From assembly GCA_934668515.1 (NCBI GenBank), contig CAKUNS010000014.1, positions 1 through 47,611 of the forward strand: DNA of 47,611 bases, read 5' to 3'. Source of the stretch: an uncultured Eggerthellaceae bacterium (GTDB taxonomy: Bacteria > Actinomycetota > Coriobacteriia > Coriobacteriales > Eggerthellaceae). The position numbers were made by a program, and so were the translations under genes. Each line of letters starts with the position of its first letter. Within the stretch, counting starts at the first letter, position 1. The notes under the pieces are model-generated. The model was not told the origin of the DNA. It did no database searches and worked only from the letters and a program-made list of their open reading frames with translations. Shown here one piece after another: positions 1 to 8,120 of the stretch.

Positions 1-81
1 CTGCCCGCCAGAGTCTGCATTGCATCTGAAAGCATTCGATATTCGGCTCCCAAATGCAACAACTAAAAGATAGGAGCATCC

Positions 82-735
82 ATGGAAATCGAAATGAAGC
101 AGAAGATCCTTGGCAAGAACGATTCCCTTGCCGCCGAGCTGCGTCGCCGTTTCGCAGAGAACCATGTCTTCGTGGTCGATCTGCTTGCAAGCCCGGGTTC
201 GGGCAAGACCTCGACGATCCTCGCGACCATCGAGGCTCTGCGCGACGAGTTCAACATCGCCGTCATCGAGGGTGACATCGCAAGCAGCGTCGATGCCGAG
301 AAGATCAAGGCGCAGGGCATCCCCGCCGTCCAGATCAACACCGGTGGTGCCTGCCATCTGGAGTCCAGCATGGTCAAGCGCGCCGTCGACGTGCTCGATC
401 TCGAGCGCTTGGACCTCATCATCATGGAAAACGTCGGCAACTTGGTGTGCCCGACCGACTTCGACCTGGGCGAGAACATTAAGGTCATGATTCTGTCTGT
501 TCCCGAGGGCGACGACAAGCCGCTGAAATACCCGGGCGTTTTTCAGGTTGCCCAGGCGGTCATCCTGAACAAGGTTGACACCATGCCGGTGTTCAACTTC
601 AACCGCGAGGCTTTTGACGAGTCGGTTCGCCAGCTTAACCCGCAGGCTCCCATCTTCCCGATCTCGGCGACTAACGGCGAGGGTGTGGACGAATGGGCGT
701 CGTGGCTGTCCGACCGCATTCACGAGGTGCAGTAG
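82..735 (+). CDS. hypB: Hydrogenase maturation GTPase HypB
   Basis: HypB is the GTPase that works with HypA to insert nickel into [NiFe]-hydrogenase. The 217-residue protein has a P-loop (ASPGSGKTS, residues 36-44), a base-recognition NKVD at 163-166, and the metal-site Cys91-His92 pair with Cys123, which are the conserved ligands of the G-domain metal site in the family. The N-terminal CxxCGC motif and the His-rich nickel-storage stretch of some HypB proteins are both absent, so this is a short, non-storage form. The ATG at 82 follows an AGGAG Shine-Dalgarno at 72-76. Bases 1-70 contain no start and could be the 3' end of an upstream gene (hypA would be usual), but I could not identify it. 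Confidence 0.95.
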   Translation: MEIEMKQKILGKNDSLAAELRRRFAENHVFVVDLLASPGSGKTSTILATIEALRDEFNIAVIEGDIASSVDAEKIKAQGIPAVQINTGGACHLESSMVKRAVDVLDLERLDLIIMENVGNLVCPTDFDLGENIKVMILSVPEGDDKPLKYPGVFQVAQAVILNKVDTMPVFNFNREAFDESVRQLNPQAPIFPISATNGEGVDEWASWLSDRIHEVQ

Positions 736-909
736 GGCTTCGCTTCGCTGCCGGGAAGCGTTTTGCGTAGCAAGCGAATGGCGTTGCGCTCCGGCATGAC
801 GAGGGATACTGCTGGCAAGTGATTTTGCCGACAAGCTTCGCAATGCCCCCGTTATCTGTTCGCAACGCATTCGAAACGTAACTAGCCTAACCTTATATGA
901 ACGACGCGT

Positions 910-941
910 GGGGTTGTGCAGCGCACAACCCCGCTTTTATT
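910..941 (+). terminator. Hairpin plus T-rich tract upstream of nadE
   Basis: A perfect 10-bp stem (910-919 with 923-932, three-base loop) is followed by GCTTTTATTT. It looks like an intrinsic terminator for transcription arriving from hypB. It lies only about 30 bases before the nadE start, and the only weak promoter-like sequence I see (TTCGAA at 870, TATATG at 894) is upstream of it, so an attenuator role for nadE is also possible. Further upstream, 749-797 holds an imperfect inverted repeat (TGCCGG..AGCG against CGCTCCGGCA). Nothing else is evident between 736 and 973. Confidence 0.6.
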
Positions 942-973
942 TGCAATGAACCGAAAGGCGTGGTGAAAAGAAG

Positions 974-1795
974 ATGCTTGCCCGCGAAAAGTACCGCATT
1001 TGCGTCAAGGCGCTTGCCGATTACGCGAACAACGCTGGATTCACTGATGTTGTCATCGGTCTTTCGGGTGGAATGGACTCGAGCATCGTCGCTGCGATGT
1101 GCGTTGACGCTTTCGGTGCCGAGCATGTTCACGGCGTGCTTCTTCCTGGCCCGTATTCTTCCGTCAGCTCGGTGGACGACGCCTTGGAGCTTGCCGAGAA
1201 TCTCGGCGTCGAGACCCAGACTGTCTCCATTTGCCAGCCGTACGAGGCCTTCGAGAAAACGATGTCGCGTGCGTGCGGCGGTTCGCTTTCCGGATTGGCG
1301 GCCGAGAACACCCAGGCCAGGTGCCGTATGGTGGTGCTCATGGGTTTGTCCAACGCCTTCAATTGGATGCTGGTGAATACCGGCAACAAGAGCGAGGCAC
1401 AGATGGGTTACTCCACGCTGTATGGTGACACGGCTGGCGCCTTCGCTCCGATCGGCGGCTTGTACAAGTCGGACGTTTATAAGGTTGCTCGCGCATGCAA
1501 CGAGATCTTCGAGGCTGCCGGCAAACCTGCGCCTATTCCCGAGAACGTTTTCGTGAAACCGCCTTCTGCCGAACTTTCTGCAGGTCAGCAGGATGAGAAG
1601 AGCCTTGGCTTCAGCTATGCGGTGCTCGATGCCGCCCTTATCGCTCTGTTCGAGCAGAGGAGAAGCATCGAGGAATCTGCCTCGGTCAGCGGTCTTTCCA
1701 TCGAAGAGGTTGAATCTATCAAGAAACGCGTCGAGGGCTATGCGTTCAAGCGCGCAGTAGAGCCCCCGTTCCCGCAAGCAAAGTTCTACGAATAG
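974..1795 (+). CDS. nadE: NAD+ synthetase, synthetase domain only
   Basis: It performs the last step of NAD biosynthesis, amidation of nicotinic acid adenine dinucleotide. The 273-residue protein has the N-type ATP pyrophosphatase loop SGGMDS (31-36), NTGNKSE (135-141), YGD (150-152) and KPPSAEL (195-201), all typical of NadE. No N-terminal carbon-nitrogen hydrolase (glutaminase) domain is present, so it should use ammonia directly or from a separate partner. The ATG at 974 gives the normal family N-terminus, although the nearest purine-rich stretch (AAAAGAAG) is a weak ribosome site. It is a single gene between two hairpins. pncB, another NAD-biosynthesis gene, lies about 26 kb downstream. 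Confidence 0.93.
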   Translation: MLAREKYRICVKALADYANNAGFTDVVIGLSGGMDSSIVAAMCVDAFGAEHVHGVLLPGPYSSVSSVDDALELAENLGVETQTVSICQPYEAFEKTMSRACGGSLSGLAAENTQARCRMVVLMGLSNAFNWMLVNTGNKSEAQMGYSTLYGDTAGAFAPIGGLYKSDVYKVARACNEIFEAAGKPAPIPENVFVKPPSAELSAGQQDEKSLGFSYAVLDAALIALFEQRRSIEESASVSGLSIEEVESIKKRVEGYAFKRAVEPPFPQAKFYE

Positions 1796-1896
1796 CAAAG
1801 GCAGTGAATTGCTGCGACGGGCGTTCGATTCCCTCTGCCGCTTCGACCGCGCGTGACGCTCCCGCGCGCCATCAACTGATTCCACGTTCCTTTGAA

Positions 1897-1925
1897 GGCT
1901 CGCCAACGGCGGGTCTTCTTTTTCT
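1897..1925 (+). terminator. Intrinsic terminator after nadE
   Basis: An 8-bp stem (GGCTCGCC with GGCGGGTC, allowing G-U pairs, loop AAC) at 1897-1915 is followed by TTCTTTTTCT. It closes the nadE transcript about 100 bases after the stop codon. Confidence 0.75.
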
Positions 1926-1987
1926 TACGGAAAATCAACGGTTCGACGAAGGCTCGCTGTCGATATCGCGCCATACGCCGAACTGGC

Positions 1988-2015
1988 TTGCATTGGCTTG
2001 CGAGGGTGGTATATT
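1988..2015 (+). promoter_or_regulatory. Putative sigma-70-type promoter of groES-groEL
   Basis: TTGCAT (1988-1993) and TATATT (2010-2015) are separated by 16 bases. The predicted transcription start falls just before the CIRCE operator, the usual arrangement for HrcA-repressed groE operons. Confidence 0.6.
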
Positions 2016-2024
2016 ACCAATCTG

Positions 2025-2051
2025 TTGGCACTCGCAAGGTTCGAGTGCTAG
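2025..2051 (+). promoter_or_regulatory. CIRCE operator (HrcA-binding site)
   Basis: TTGGCACTC, nine bases, GAGTGCTAG. This matches the CIRCE consensus (TTAGCACTC-N9-GAGTGCTAA) with one mismatch in each arm and the exact nine-base spacer. HrcA repression relieved by heat or unfolded protein is the established role. The hrcA gene itself is not in the window. With the terminator and promoter above, this accounts for the visible content of the 371-base gap 1796-2166. Confidence 0.9.
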
Positions 2052-2166
2052 CACACACCAAGCGTGAATGATAACTCGGCCGGTGCGCCGCTTCGGCACC
2101 CGGAACCCGCTTGGCAAACCTACTTAGGTATCAAAGTGCTGAGACATCGAAAGGAAGGCACCTATC

Positions 2167-2457
2167 ATGAGTTTGAAACCGTTGGGCGATCGCGTGATCG
2201 TCAAGGCCGACGAGGCCGAGACCACCACTGCTTCCGGCCTTTATCTGGCAAGCGATGCCAAGGAGAAGCCGCAGACCGGTGTCGTTGTTTCCGTCGGCGA
2301 GGGCAAGCTCGATAAGGACGGCAACCTGGTCGCTGTTCCCGTCAAAGAGGGCGATCGCGTCATCTTCGGCAAGTACGGTGGAACCGAGGTTCACTACAAG
2401 GGCCAGGACGTTCTGATCCTTCGTGCCGACGATATCTACGCTATCTGCGAAGACTAA
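2167..2457 (+). CDS. groES: Co-chaperonin GroES (Cpn10)
   Basis: This is the 96-residue heptameric lid of the GroEL chaperonin. The N-terminal LKPLGDRVIVK stretch, the mobile-loop region (around residues 17-34, ETTTASGLYL) and the C-terminal YKGQDVLILRADDI are all family hallmarks, and the length is standard. The ATG at 2167 follows GGAAGG at 2153-2158. It is the first gene of a two-gene operon with groEL 32 bases downstream, under the CIRCE element. Confidence 0.98.
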   Translation: MSLKPLGDRVIVKADEAETTTASGLYLASDAKEKPQTGVVVSVGEGKLDKDGNLVAVPVKEGDRVIFGKYGGTEVHYKGQDVLILRADDIYAICED

Positions 2458-2489
2458 TCCCATAGTTCCATCATCAGGAGGAATTTCAA

Positions 2490-4121
2490 ATGGCTAAGAA
2501 CATTCAATTCGGCACCGAGGCCAGCGGCGATCTTGCTGCCGGCGTCAAGAAGCTTGCCGACGCTGTCAAGGTTACCCTTGGCCCCAAAGGCCGCTATGTC
2601 GCCATCGAAAAGAGCTACGGCGCTCCGACCGTCACCAACGACGGCGTGACCGTTGCTCGCGAGATCGAGCTTGAGGATCCGGTAGAGAATATGGGCGCTC
2701 AGCTCATCCGTGAGGCCGCTGTCAAGACCAACGACGTCGCCGGCGACGGCACCACCACCGCAACCCTCCTTGCTGACATCATCGCTCGCGAGGGCTTGAA
2801 GAACGTCACCGCCGGTGCTGACGCGCTGGGCATCCGTCGTGGCATTCAGAAGGCAACCGCTGCCGTTGTCGAGCAGATCAAGGCCGATGCCACCCAGGTT
2901 TCCACTCAGGACCAGATCGCTGCAGTCGGCACCATTTCCGCTGGCGATGCCGAGATCGGCACCAAGATCGCCGAGGCTATGGAGAAGGTCGGCCATGACG
3001 GTGCCATCTCCGTCGAGGACGGCCAGACCTTCGGCATGGAAATGGACATCGTCGAGGGCATGCAGTACGACCGAGGCTACATCTCCCCGTACATGGCCAC
3101 TGACACCGAGCGCATGGAAGCCGATCTGCAGAACCCCTACATCCTGCTGACCGATCAGAAGATCTCGAACATCCAGGATATGGTCCCGCTGCTCGAGGCC
3201 GTCATGAAGTCCGGTCGTTCGCTGCTGGTCGTTGCCGAGGATGTCGAGGGCGAGGCTCTGGCCACCCTACTCCTGAACCGTCTGCGTGGCACCCTGAACG
3301 TCGTCGCCATCAAGGCTCCTGGCTTCGGCGACCGTCGTAAGCGCATGCTCGAGGACATCGCCGTCGTTACCGGTGCTCAGGTCATCGAGAAGGACTTCGG
3401 CATGACTCTGGCCGATGCCACCATCGACATGTGCGGCACCGCCCGTACCGTCAAGGTCGACAAGGAGAACACCCTCATCGTCGACGGCGCTGGCGACAAG
3501 AAGGCAATCGAGGATCGCGTTGCTCAGATCCGTGCTGAAATGGATCGCACCGAGTCCGATTTCGATCGCGAGAAGCTCCAGGAGCGTCTGTCCAAGCTTT
3601 CCGGCGGCGTTGCAGTCCTGAAGGTCGGCGCTGCTACCGAGCCCGAGCTCAAGGAGAAGAAGTCCCGCATCGAGGATGCCCTGCAGGCAACCCGCGCTGC
3701 AGTTGAAGAGGGCATTGTCGCCGGCGGCGGCGTTGCCCTGGTTGACGCTGTTCACGTGCTTGACGACATCAAGACCGATGACAAGGACGAGCAGGTCGGC
3801 ATCGACATCATCCGCAAGGCCTGCGAGGCTCCTCTTCGCGCTATCGCCGAGAACGCCGGCTTCGAGGGCAGCGTTGTTTGCGACCGCGTCAAGAACATGG
3901 CTAAGGGCGAGGGCCTGAACTGCGCTACCGGCGAGTACGGCAACATGATCGACATGGGCGTCAACGATCCGGTCAAGGTTACCCGCACCGCTCTCGAGTC
4001 CGCTGCTTCCGTTGCAGCCCTCATCCTCATCACCGAGGCAACCGTCAACGAGATCCCCAAGGATCCCGATCCGGCAGCAGCCGCAGCAGCCGCTGCAGCC
4101 GGCATGGGCGGTATGATGTAA
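2490..4121 (+). CDS. groEL: Chaperonin GroEL (Cpn60)
   Basis: A 543-residue ATP-dependent folding chamber subunit, full length. The nucleotide site includes TLGPKGR (29-35) and GDGTTT (85-90); the family signature AAVEEGIVAGGG is present, and the protein ends in an alanine run followed by the usual GMGGMM tail. A strong AGGAGG site at 2476-2481 precedes the ATG by eight bases. It is co-transcribed with groES, with a strong terminator about 100 bases after the stop. The tail is Gly-Met rich, as in a main housekeeping GroEL rather than the His-rich tail of some actinobacterial duplicates. Confidence 0.99.
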   Translation: MAKNIQFGTEASGDLAAGVKKLADAVKVTLGPKGRYVAIEKSYGAPTVTNDGVTVAREIELEDPVENMGAQLIREAAVKTNDVAGDGTTTATLLADIIAREGLKNVTAGADALGIRRGIQKATAAVVEQIKADATQVSTQDQIAAVGTISAGDAEIGTKIAEAMEKVGHDGAISVEDGQTFGMEMDIVEGMQYDRGYISPYMATDTERMEADLQNPYILLTDQKISNIQDMVPLLEAVMKSGRSLLVVAEDVEGEALATLLLNRLRGTLNVVAIKAPGFGDRRKRMLEDIAVVTGAQVIEKDFGMTLADATIDMCGTARTVKVDKENTLIVDGAGDKKAIEDRVAQIRAEMDRTESDFDREKLQERLSKLSGGVAVLKVGAATEPELKEKKSRIEDALQATRAAVEEGIVAGGGVALVDAVHVLDDIKTDDKDEQVGIDIIRKACEAPLRAIAENAGFEGSVVCDRVKNMAKGEGLNCATGEYGNMIDMGVNDPVKVTRTALESAASVAALILITEATVNEIPKDPDPAAAAAAAAAGMGGMM

Positions 4122-4217
4122 TTCGAGCCCAAAAGGTTCGCTTTATGAAACTTTAGCGGTTGGAGCATGGCAAGATTGACTTGCCGGTAATCATCCGTCA
4201 AAGTAATCGCATCCTGA

Positions 4218-4250
4218 AATGGGACGGTCGAAAGGCCGTCCCATTTTGCG
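4218..4250 (+). terminator. Intrinsic terminator of groES-groEL
   Basis: A 12-bp stem (4218-4229 with 4234-4245) closed by a GAAA tetraloop is followed by a short T-containing tract. The arms contain GGGACGG and CCGTCCC. Confidence 0.85.
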
Positions 4251-4260
4251 CTTTAAGAGG

Positions 4261-4294
4261 GTTTGAACGCTTGTTCATATGTTTGAACGCTTGT
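4261..4294 (+). promoter_or_regulatory. ArsR/SmtB-like operator: palindrome plus 14-bp direct repeat
   Basis: The 14-mer GTTTGAACGCTTGT occurs at 4261-4274 and again at 4281-4294, a period of exactly 20 bases. The first copy with its flank forms the palindrome TGAAC-GCTT-GTTCA (4264-4277), matching the core of the established ArsR/SmtB recognition pattern (TGAACA-nn-TGTTCA). The second copy keeps only the left half-site. It lies 30-60 bases before the start of a putative heavy-metal permease, so a metal-responsive repressor site is the best reading. No arsR-type gene is in the window. Confidence 0.55.
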
Positions 4295-4324
4295 GAGAAC
4301 GGTCCTACGGAAGAGGTTCTGTAA

Positions 4325-5344
4325 TTGGAGATGCTTCTTGACATATTGCTCGATGCGGCGCTTGACACGCTGTATCTTATCCCGTTCCTGCTGGTAACCT
4401 ACATCGCCATGGAATGGCTCGAGCATGGTGCCTCGCGCAAGTTTCAGGAAGCCATCGAGAAGGGCGGCGCCGTCGGCCCCGCGATCGGTGCGGTTCTCGG
4501 AGTCGTTCCCCAATGCGGTTTTTCCGCCGCTGCATCGACGTTCTATGCGGCTCGCGTGATCACGCTTGGCACGCTCATCGCCGTTTTCCTTTCCACTTCC
4601 GATGAGATGCTGCCCATCTTCATAGCCGAGGCGGTTCCCTTCGAAACCATCGCGGCTATTCTTGGGGTGAAGATCCTTATCGGCATCGTCGCTGGCTTCG
4701 CTATCGATGCTGTTTTGCGTATCACGCGTCCCGTGCGTGAAAGCTGGCGTATTCACGAGCTGTGCGAGCGCGCCGGCTGTCACTGCGACGACGATGACGT
4801 TCCCTGCATTCAAAACGCCGCCGCCATCGTTGCCGCGCAGGAAGGCTCTGCCGGCGCGGAAGCCCACGAAGAGGGCGCGACCATCGTTGATACGGCTCAC
4901 GACCACGATCACGATGGGCATGCTCACGAACACAGGCACGCCAAGTGGGGCACCATCGTGCGAAGCGCCGTCAAGCATACGGTTGAGGTGTCGTGTTTCG
5001 TCTTCCTGGTCGTGCTGGCCATGAACGCCGTGTTCGCGTTGTTCGGCGAAGACGCGCTCGCAACCGTTCTCAGTGCGAACTCGCAGATCGCGGTTGTCGT
5101 GTCGGGGTTGGTGGGCCTTATCCCGAATTGCGCCGCCAGCGTCGCCATCGCGCAGCTGTACGTCGACGGTGTTCTGGGGGCCGGCGCCATGATGTCAGGT
5201 TTGCTGTGCGCTGCGGGCGTGGGCTTGCTGGTATTGTTCCGCACCAATGCTTCGGCGAAGCAAAACATCGCGATTCTGGCCATGCTTCTTGCCATTTCGT
5301 GTGCAAGCGGTTTGCTTATCGACGCTCTGGGAATTGTTTTTTAG
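4325..5344 (+). CDS. Putative heavy-metal (manganese/arsenic-type) membrane permease
   Basis: A 339-residue polytopic membrane protein resembling the ArsP_2 / putative manganese transporter family. It has two related halves: VVPQCGFSAAAS (60-71) and LIPNCAASVAIAQ (264-276) are the paired signature loops, each with a Cys after Pro. Between the halves lies a hydrophilic loop (about 140-210) with clustered Cys (147, 152, 154, 161) beside four Asp, then a His-rich stretch (DHDHDGHAHEHRH, 193-205), consistent with metal binding. The TTG at 4325 has GAAGAGG about nine bases upstream; the alternative ATG at 4331 has its purine-rich sequence directly abutting and is less likely. The ArsR/SmtB-like palindrome upstream supports metal control. 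The transported ion cannot be read from sequence. Confidence 0.75.
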   Translation: MEMLLDILLDAALDTLYLIPFLLVTYIAMEWLEHGASRKFQEAIEKGGAVGPAIGAVLGVVPQCGFSAAASTFYAARVITLGTLIAVFLSTSDEMLPIFIAEAVPFETIAAILGVKILIGIVAGFAIDAVLRITRPVRESWRIHELCERAGCHCDDDDVPCIQNAAAIVAAQEGSAGAEAHEEGATIVDTAHDHDHDGHAHEHRHAKWGTIVRSAVKHTVEVSCFVFLVVLAMNAVFALFGEDALATVLSANSQIAVVVSGLVGLIPNCAASVAIAQLYVDGVLGAGAMMSGLLCAAGVGLLVLFRTNASAKQNIAILAMLLAISCASGLLIDALGIVF

Positions 5345-5407
5345 CCTGAAAGGCTTGATACTCGTCCCGTTCTCATGAATAATCCACTCCATTAGGTGGC
5401 TATTCGA

Positions 5408-5436
5408 TTGACCGCAGCCGCGCGTCCCGTTAAAAT
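5408..5436 (+). promoter_or_regulatory. Promoter of the tRNA-Lys/tRNA-Gln unit
   Basis: TTGACC (5408-5413), 17 bases, TAAAAT (5431-5436). This is close to the sigma-70 consensus, with a predicted start about 14 bases before the mature tRNA-Lys. A hairpin (GAATA..CCAC with GTGG..TATTC, 5377-5405) lies just upstream and may end transcription of the permease gene. Confidence 0.8.
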
Positions 5437-5456
5437 CGGATATCGCGCATGGAAAT

Positions 5457-5532
5457 GGACCGTTAGCTCAGCCGGTAGAGCAGAGGACTTTTAATCCTAA
5501 GGTCGTGGGTTCGAGTCCCACACGGTCCACCA
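5457..5532 (+). tRNA. tRNA-Lys (anticodon TTT)
   Basis: A 76-base cloverleaf. The acceptor stem GGACCGT pairs with ACGGTCC (5522-5528), followed by discriminator A and an encoded CCA. The D-arm is GCTC..GAGC, the anticodon loop is CTTTTAA with anticodon TTT, and the T-arm is GTGGG TTCGAGT CCCAC. Confidence 0.97.
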
Positions 5533-5549
5533 TTTCGCGTCAATCGGAC

Positions 5550-5623
5550 TGGGCCATCGTCCAATGGTAGGACTCTGGTTTTTGGTGCCAGTTATGTAGG
5601 TTCGAATCCTGCTGGCCCAGCCA
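5550..5623 (+). tRNA. tRNA-Gln (anticodon TTG)
   Basis: A 74-base tRNA whose acceptor stem TGGGCCA pairs perfectly with TGGCCCA (5613-5619), followed by discriminator G and an encoded CCA. The anticodon loop TTTTGGT carries TTG, and the T-loop TTCGAAT is canonical. It is 17 bases after tRNA-Lys and is co-transcribed with it. Confidence 0.97.
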
Positions 5624-5632
5624 AAGGAATTC

Positions 5633-5657
5633 AAGCTCCCGTAAGGGGGCTTTTTTC
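5633..5657 (+). terminator. Terminator of the tRNA unit
   Basis: AAGCTCCC-GTAA-GGGGGCTT stem-loop followed immediately by TTTTTTC, directly after tRNA-Gln. Confidence 0.88.
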
Positions 5658-5743
5658 TTGCCCAGGCACCAATCTCGTAGCAAACTACTGATAGCAATGC
5701 GAATCAGTCGGGGTTTTGGGATCAAGGGGCGAGGTGCTAATCG

Positions 5744-7168
5744 GTGTCGGCGAAGAAGGATAAATCGGGTGGCGTTTGCCATATGAACCCGCAACAGGTT
5801 TTTGCGGTGCTGGTGTGCATGCTCACGGGCTTCATGTCGCCGTTCATGTCTTCGTCGTTGAATCTGTGCATTCCGGCTATGAGCACCGAATTCAACTGCG
5901 GTTCCACCGCCGTCACGTGGGTTATTACGTCGTATACGCTGGCCACTGCCATGTTTTCCATTCCCTTGGGGCATGTTGCCGACGTCAAGGGCCGCCGCCT
6001 CATGCTTATCATCGGCACGGTGTTCTTCACCATCAGCTCGGCTGCGTGCGCGCTTGCTCCCAACATCGAGTTCCTGATCGGCGCCCGTTTTGCCATGGCC
6101 GTGTCGGGCGACGCCATCTTGGCAGCCAATGTCGCGCTGATGCTTCTGGCGTTCCCTCCCGAGCACAAGGGCCGCATGCTTGGTTTGTACGGCACGTTCG
6201 TGGGCGTGGGCCTTACCATGGGTCCGGTCATCGGCGGCGTCCTGTGCGATTTGCTTAGCTGGCGCTACGTATTCGTGACGGGCGTCGTGGTTGGCGCGTT
6301 TTGCTCGTATCTCAGCATCTTCCGCATCGAGAAGGATGTTCCCGGCGAGCAAACGCAGCCGTTCGATCATGTGGGCAGCGCGCTATTCATGGTGTCGCTC
6401 TTCGTTTTGATGTTCGGCCTGTCCGAGTGGACCGCCATCTCGTGGGCACCCATCTGCTTCGGCGTCGGCGTGCTTTTGGTTGGCGTGTTCGTTGCGCACG
6501 AGTGGCGCTGTGAGGCGCCTGTCATGCAGGTGCGCCTTTTCGTTGAAAGCGCGTTGTACGGTCGTGCGAACTCCGCATCGCTTTTGAAAACCGCGGCGTT
6601 CTTCGCGGTTGGGTACACCATGGCCATCTATCTTGAGGTCGTGCAAGGCCTCGATGCGGCAACTGCCAGCCTGGTCATGCTGGCTCAGCCCGCTATCCAG
6701 GGTTTGCTTTCGCCGTTTGCGGGCAGCCTGGCCGACCGCATGCGCCCCGCCGTGGTTTCCGCTTTCGGCGTGATCGTCGTGACGGCGTCGCTGTTCGGTT
6801 TGAGCTTCGTGGAGCAGGGTCTGACGCTTTGGCAGGTAGTTGCGCTGTTGCTCGCCATCGGTTTTGGCAATGCGTTCTTCGTCGCGCCCAACCAAAGCGT
6901 CGTGATGTCGTGCGTGGGGCCTGAAAGCTATTCCGAAGCCAATGCCACCATCACGGCGATGCGCGGCATCGGCCAGTCGCTTTCCATCGTGATCGTCGGT
7001 CTGGTTCTGTCCATCACCGTGGGCAACACGGTTCTGGCGCAGATTCCTGCGGCCGACTTGACTCACGCCATCAGCGTCATCATGCTTATCGGCGGCTTTA
7101 TCGGAATCGCCGCCGTGCTGTGCACCATCGAGCTGCCTCGCCGCGTGCATGCAAAGGAAGAAAGGTAA
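5744..7168 (+). CDS. MFS drug:proton antiporter, DHA2-like
   Basis: A 474-residue major facilitator superfamily exporter with hydrophobic segments along its whole length, most like the 14-helix DHA2 (EmrB/QacA) group. The loop 2-3 motif A (GHVADVKGRR, 76-85) and the antiporter motif C region (GVGLTMGPVIGG, about 153-164) are visible. The GTG at 5744 is preceded by GAGG at 5731-5734. The stop is three bases before the following RNA methyltransferase, so the two are co-transcribed, although no functional connection is obvious. The substrate cannot be inferred, and no local regulator lies beside it. Confidence 0.85.
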   Translation: MSAKKDKSGGVCHMNPQQVFAVLVCMLTGFMSPFMSSSLNLCIPAMSTEFNCGSTAVTWVITSYTLATAMFSIPLGHVADVKGRRLMLIIGTVFFTISSAACALAPNIEFLIGARFAMAVSGDAILAANVALMLLAFPPEHKGRMLGLYGTFVGVGLTMGPVIGGVLCDLLSWRYVFVTGVVVGAFCSYLSIFRIEKDVPGEQTQPFDHVGSALFMVSLFVLMFGLSEWTAISWAPICFGVGVLLVGVFVAHEWRCEAPVMQVRLFVESALYGRANSASLLKTAAFFAVGYTMAIYLEVVQGLDAATASLVMLAQPAIQGLLSPFAGSLADRMRPAVVSAFGVIVVTASLFGLSFVEQGLTLWQVVALLLAIGFGNAFFVAPNQSVVMSCVGPESYSEANATITAMRGIGQSLSIVIVGLVLSITVGNTVLAQIPAADLTHAISVIMLIGGFIGIAAVLCTIELPRRVHAKEER

Positions 7169-7171
7169 CGC

Positions 7172-8026
7172 ATGCCGATCGTTCGCATTTCAGAGCTTCC
7201 CGAAGGAACCCGCGACAAGCGATTGGCTCCGTATTCCGGTATGACCGACGGTCAGCTGAAACGTGGCGAGGGGTTCAGGCGCGACAATCCCAACGGCATG
7301 TTCATCGGCGAATCGCAGCGCGTCATCGAGCGTGCCCTTGATGCAGGGGTCAGGCCGTTGTCGTTGTTCGTCGAGGAAACCTGGCAGGCCCATGACGCCG
7401 CGATCATCGATCGCATTTCGCGCGAATGGCCCGATGCCATGATCTTTCTTGCTACCACCCAGGAGTTTCACGACCTTACCGGCTATCAGGTGACCAGGGG
7501 GTCGCTTGCGTGCTTCGAGCGACCGATTCTTCCTACGCTTGATGAAGTGCTTTGCAACGCCAAGCGCGTGGCCGTGCTAGAGGACGTCACCAACTACGCC
7601 AACGTCGGGGCCATCTTCCGCTCGGCGGCGGCGCTGGGAATCGACGCCGTGCTGGTCACGCCTTCGTGCCACGACCCGTTTTATCGCCGCGCCGCGCGCG
7701 TCAGCATGGGCGCGGTGTTCCAGGTTCCGTGGACGCGCATCGGCTCGACCCGCGAGTGGGCAGGCGAGGGCGTGCCCGAGCTTCGACGTCGTGGCTTCAC
7801 CACGGTTGCGATGGCGTTGCGCGAGGACTCCATAGCGCTTGACGGCCCCGAGATCGCAGCGGCCGACAAACTTGCCATCGTGCTGGGAACCGAGGGCGAC
7901 GGCCTGTTCCAAAGCACCATCGATTCCTGTGACCATACGGTGATGATTCCCATGGCGCACAACGTGGACTCGTTGAACGTTGCTGCGGCAAGCGCCATCG
8001 CTTTCTGGGAGATCCGCAGGCGATAG
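7172..8026 (+). CDS. SpoU/TrmH-family RNA 2'-O-methyltransferase
   Basis: A 284-residue SPOUT-class methyltransferase that should methylate a ribose in rRNA or tRNA using S-adenosylmethionine. The N-terminal 110 residues look like a substrate-binding domain (IGESQRVIERAL). The catalytic domain has motif 1 (NVGAIFRSAAALG), motif 2 (LAIVLGTEGDGL) and motif 3 (IPMAHNVDSLNVAAASAI), which form the trefoil-knot cofactor site. It starts three bases after the MFS gene. The target nucleotide cannot be assigned from sequence, so no symbol is given. Confidence 0.9.
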   Translation: MPIVRISELPEGTRDKRLAPYSGMTDGQLKRGEGFRRDNPNGMFIGESQRVIERALDAGVRPLSLFVEETWQAHDAAIIDRISREWPDAMIFLATTQEFHDLTGYQVTRGSLACFERPILPTLDEVLCNAKRVAVLEDVTNYANVGAIFRSAAALGIDAVLVTPSCHDPFYRRAARVSMGAVFQVPWTRIGSTREWAGEGVPELRRRGFTTVAMALREDSIALDGPEIAAADKLAIVLGTEGDGLFQSTIDSCDHTVMIPMAHNVDSLNVAAASAIAFWEIRRR

Positions 8027-8120
8027 GGCGGGATTACTAGGTGCTTGCACATGTGTGCCTGCGTAGTTGGGGGTAAGTGCAAACTCTACTCGTGAAGTTC
8101 ATGTGGACGAGCGAACCATG

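Noticed and set aside
5497..5697. Minus-strand open frames over the tRNA genes
   Set aside because: They are the antisense of tRNA-Lys and tRNA-Gln, a frequent spurious protein call.
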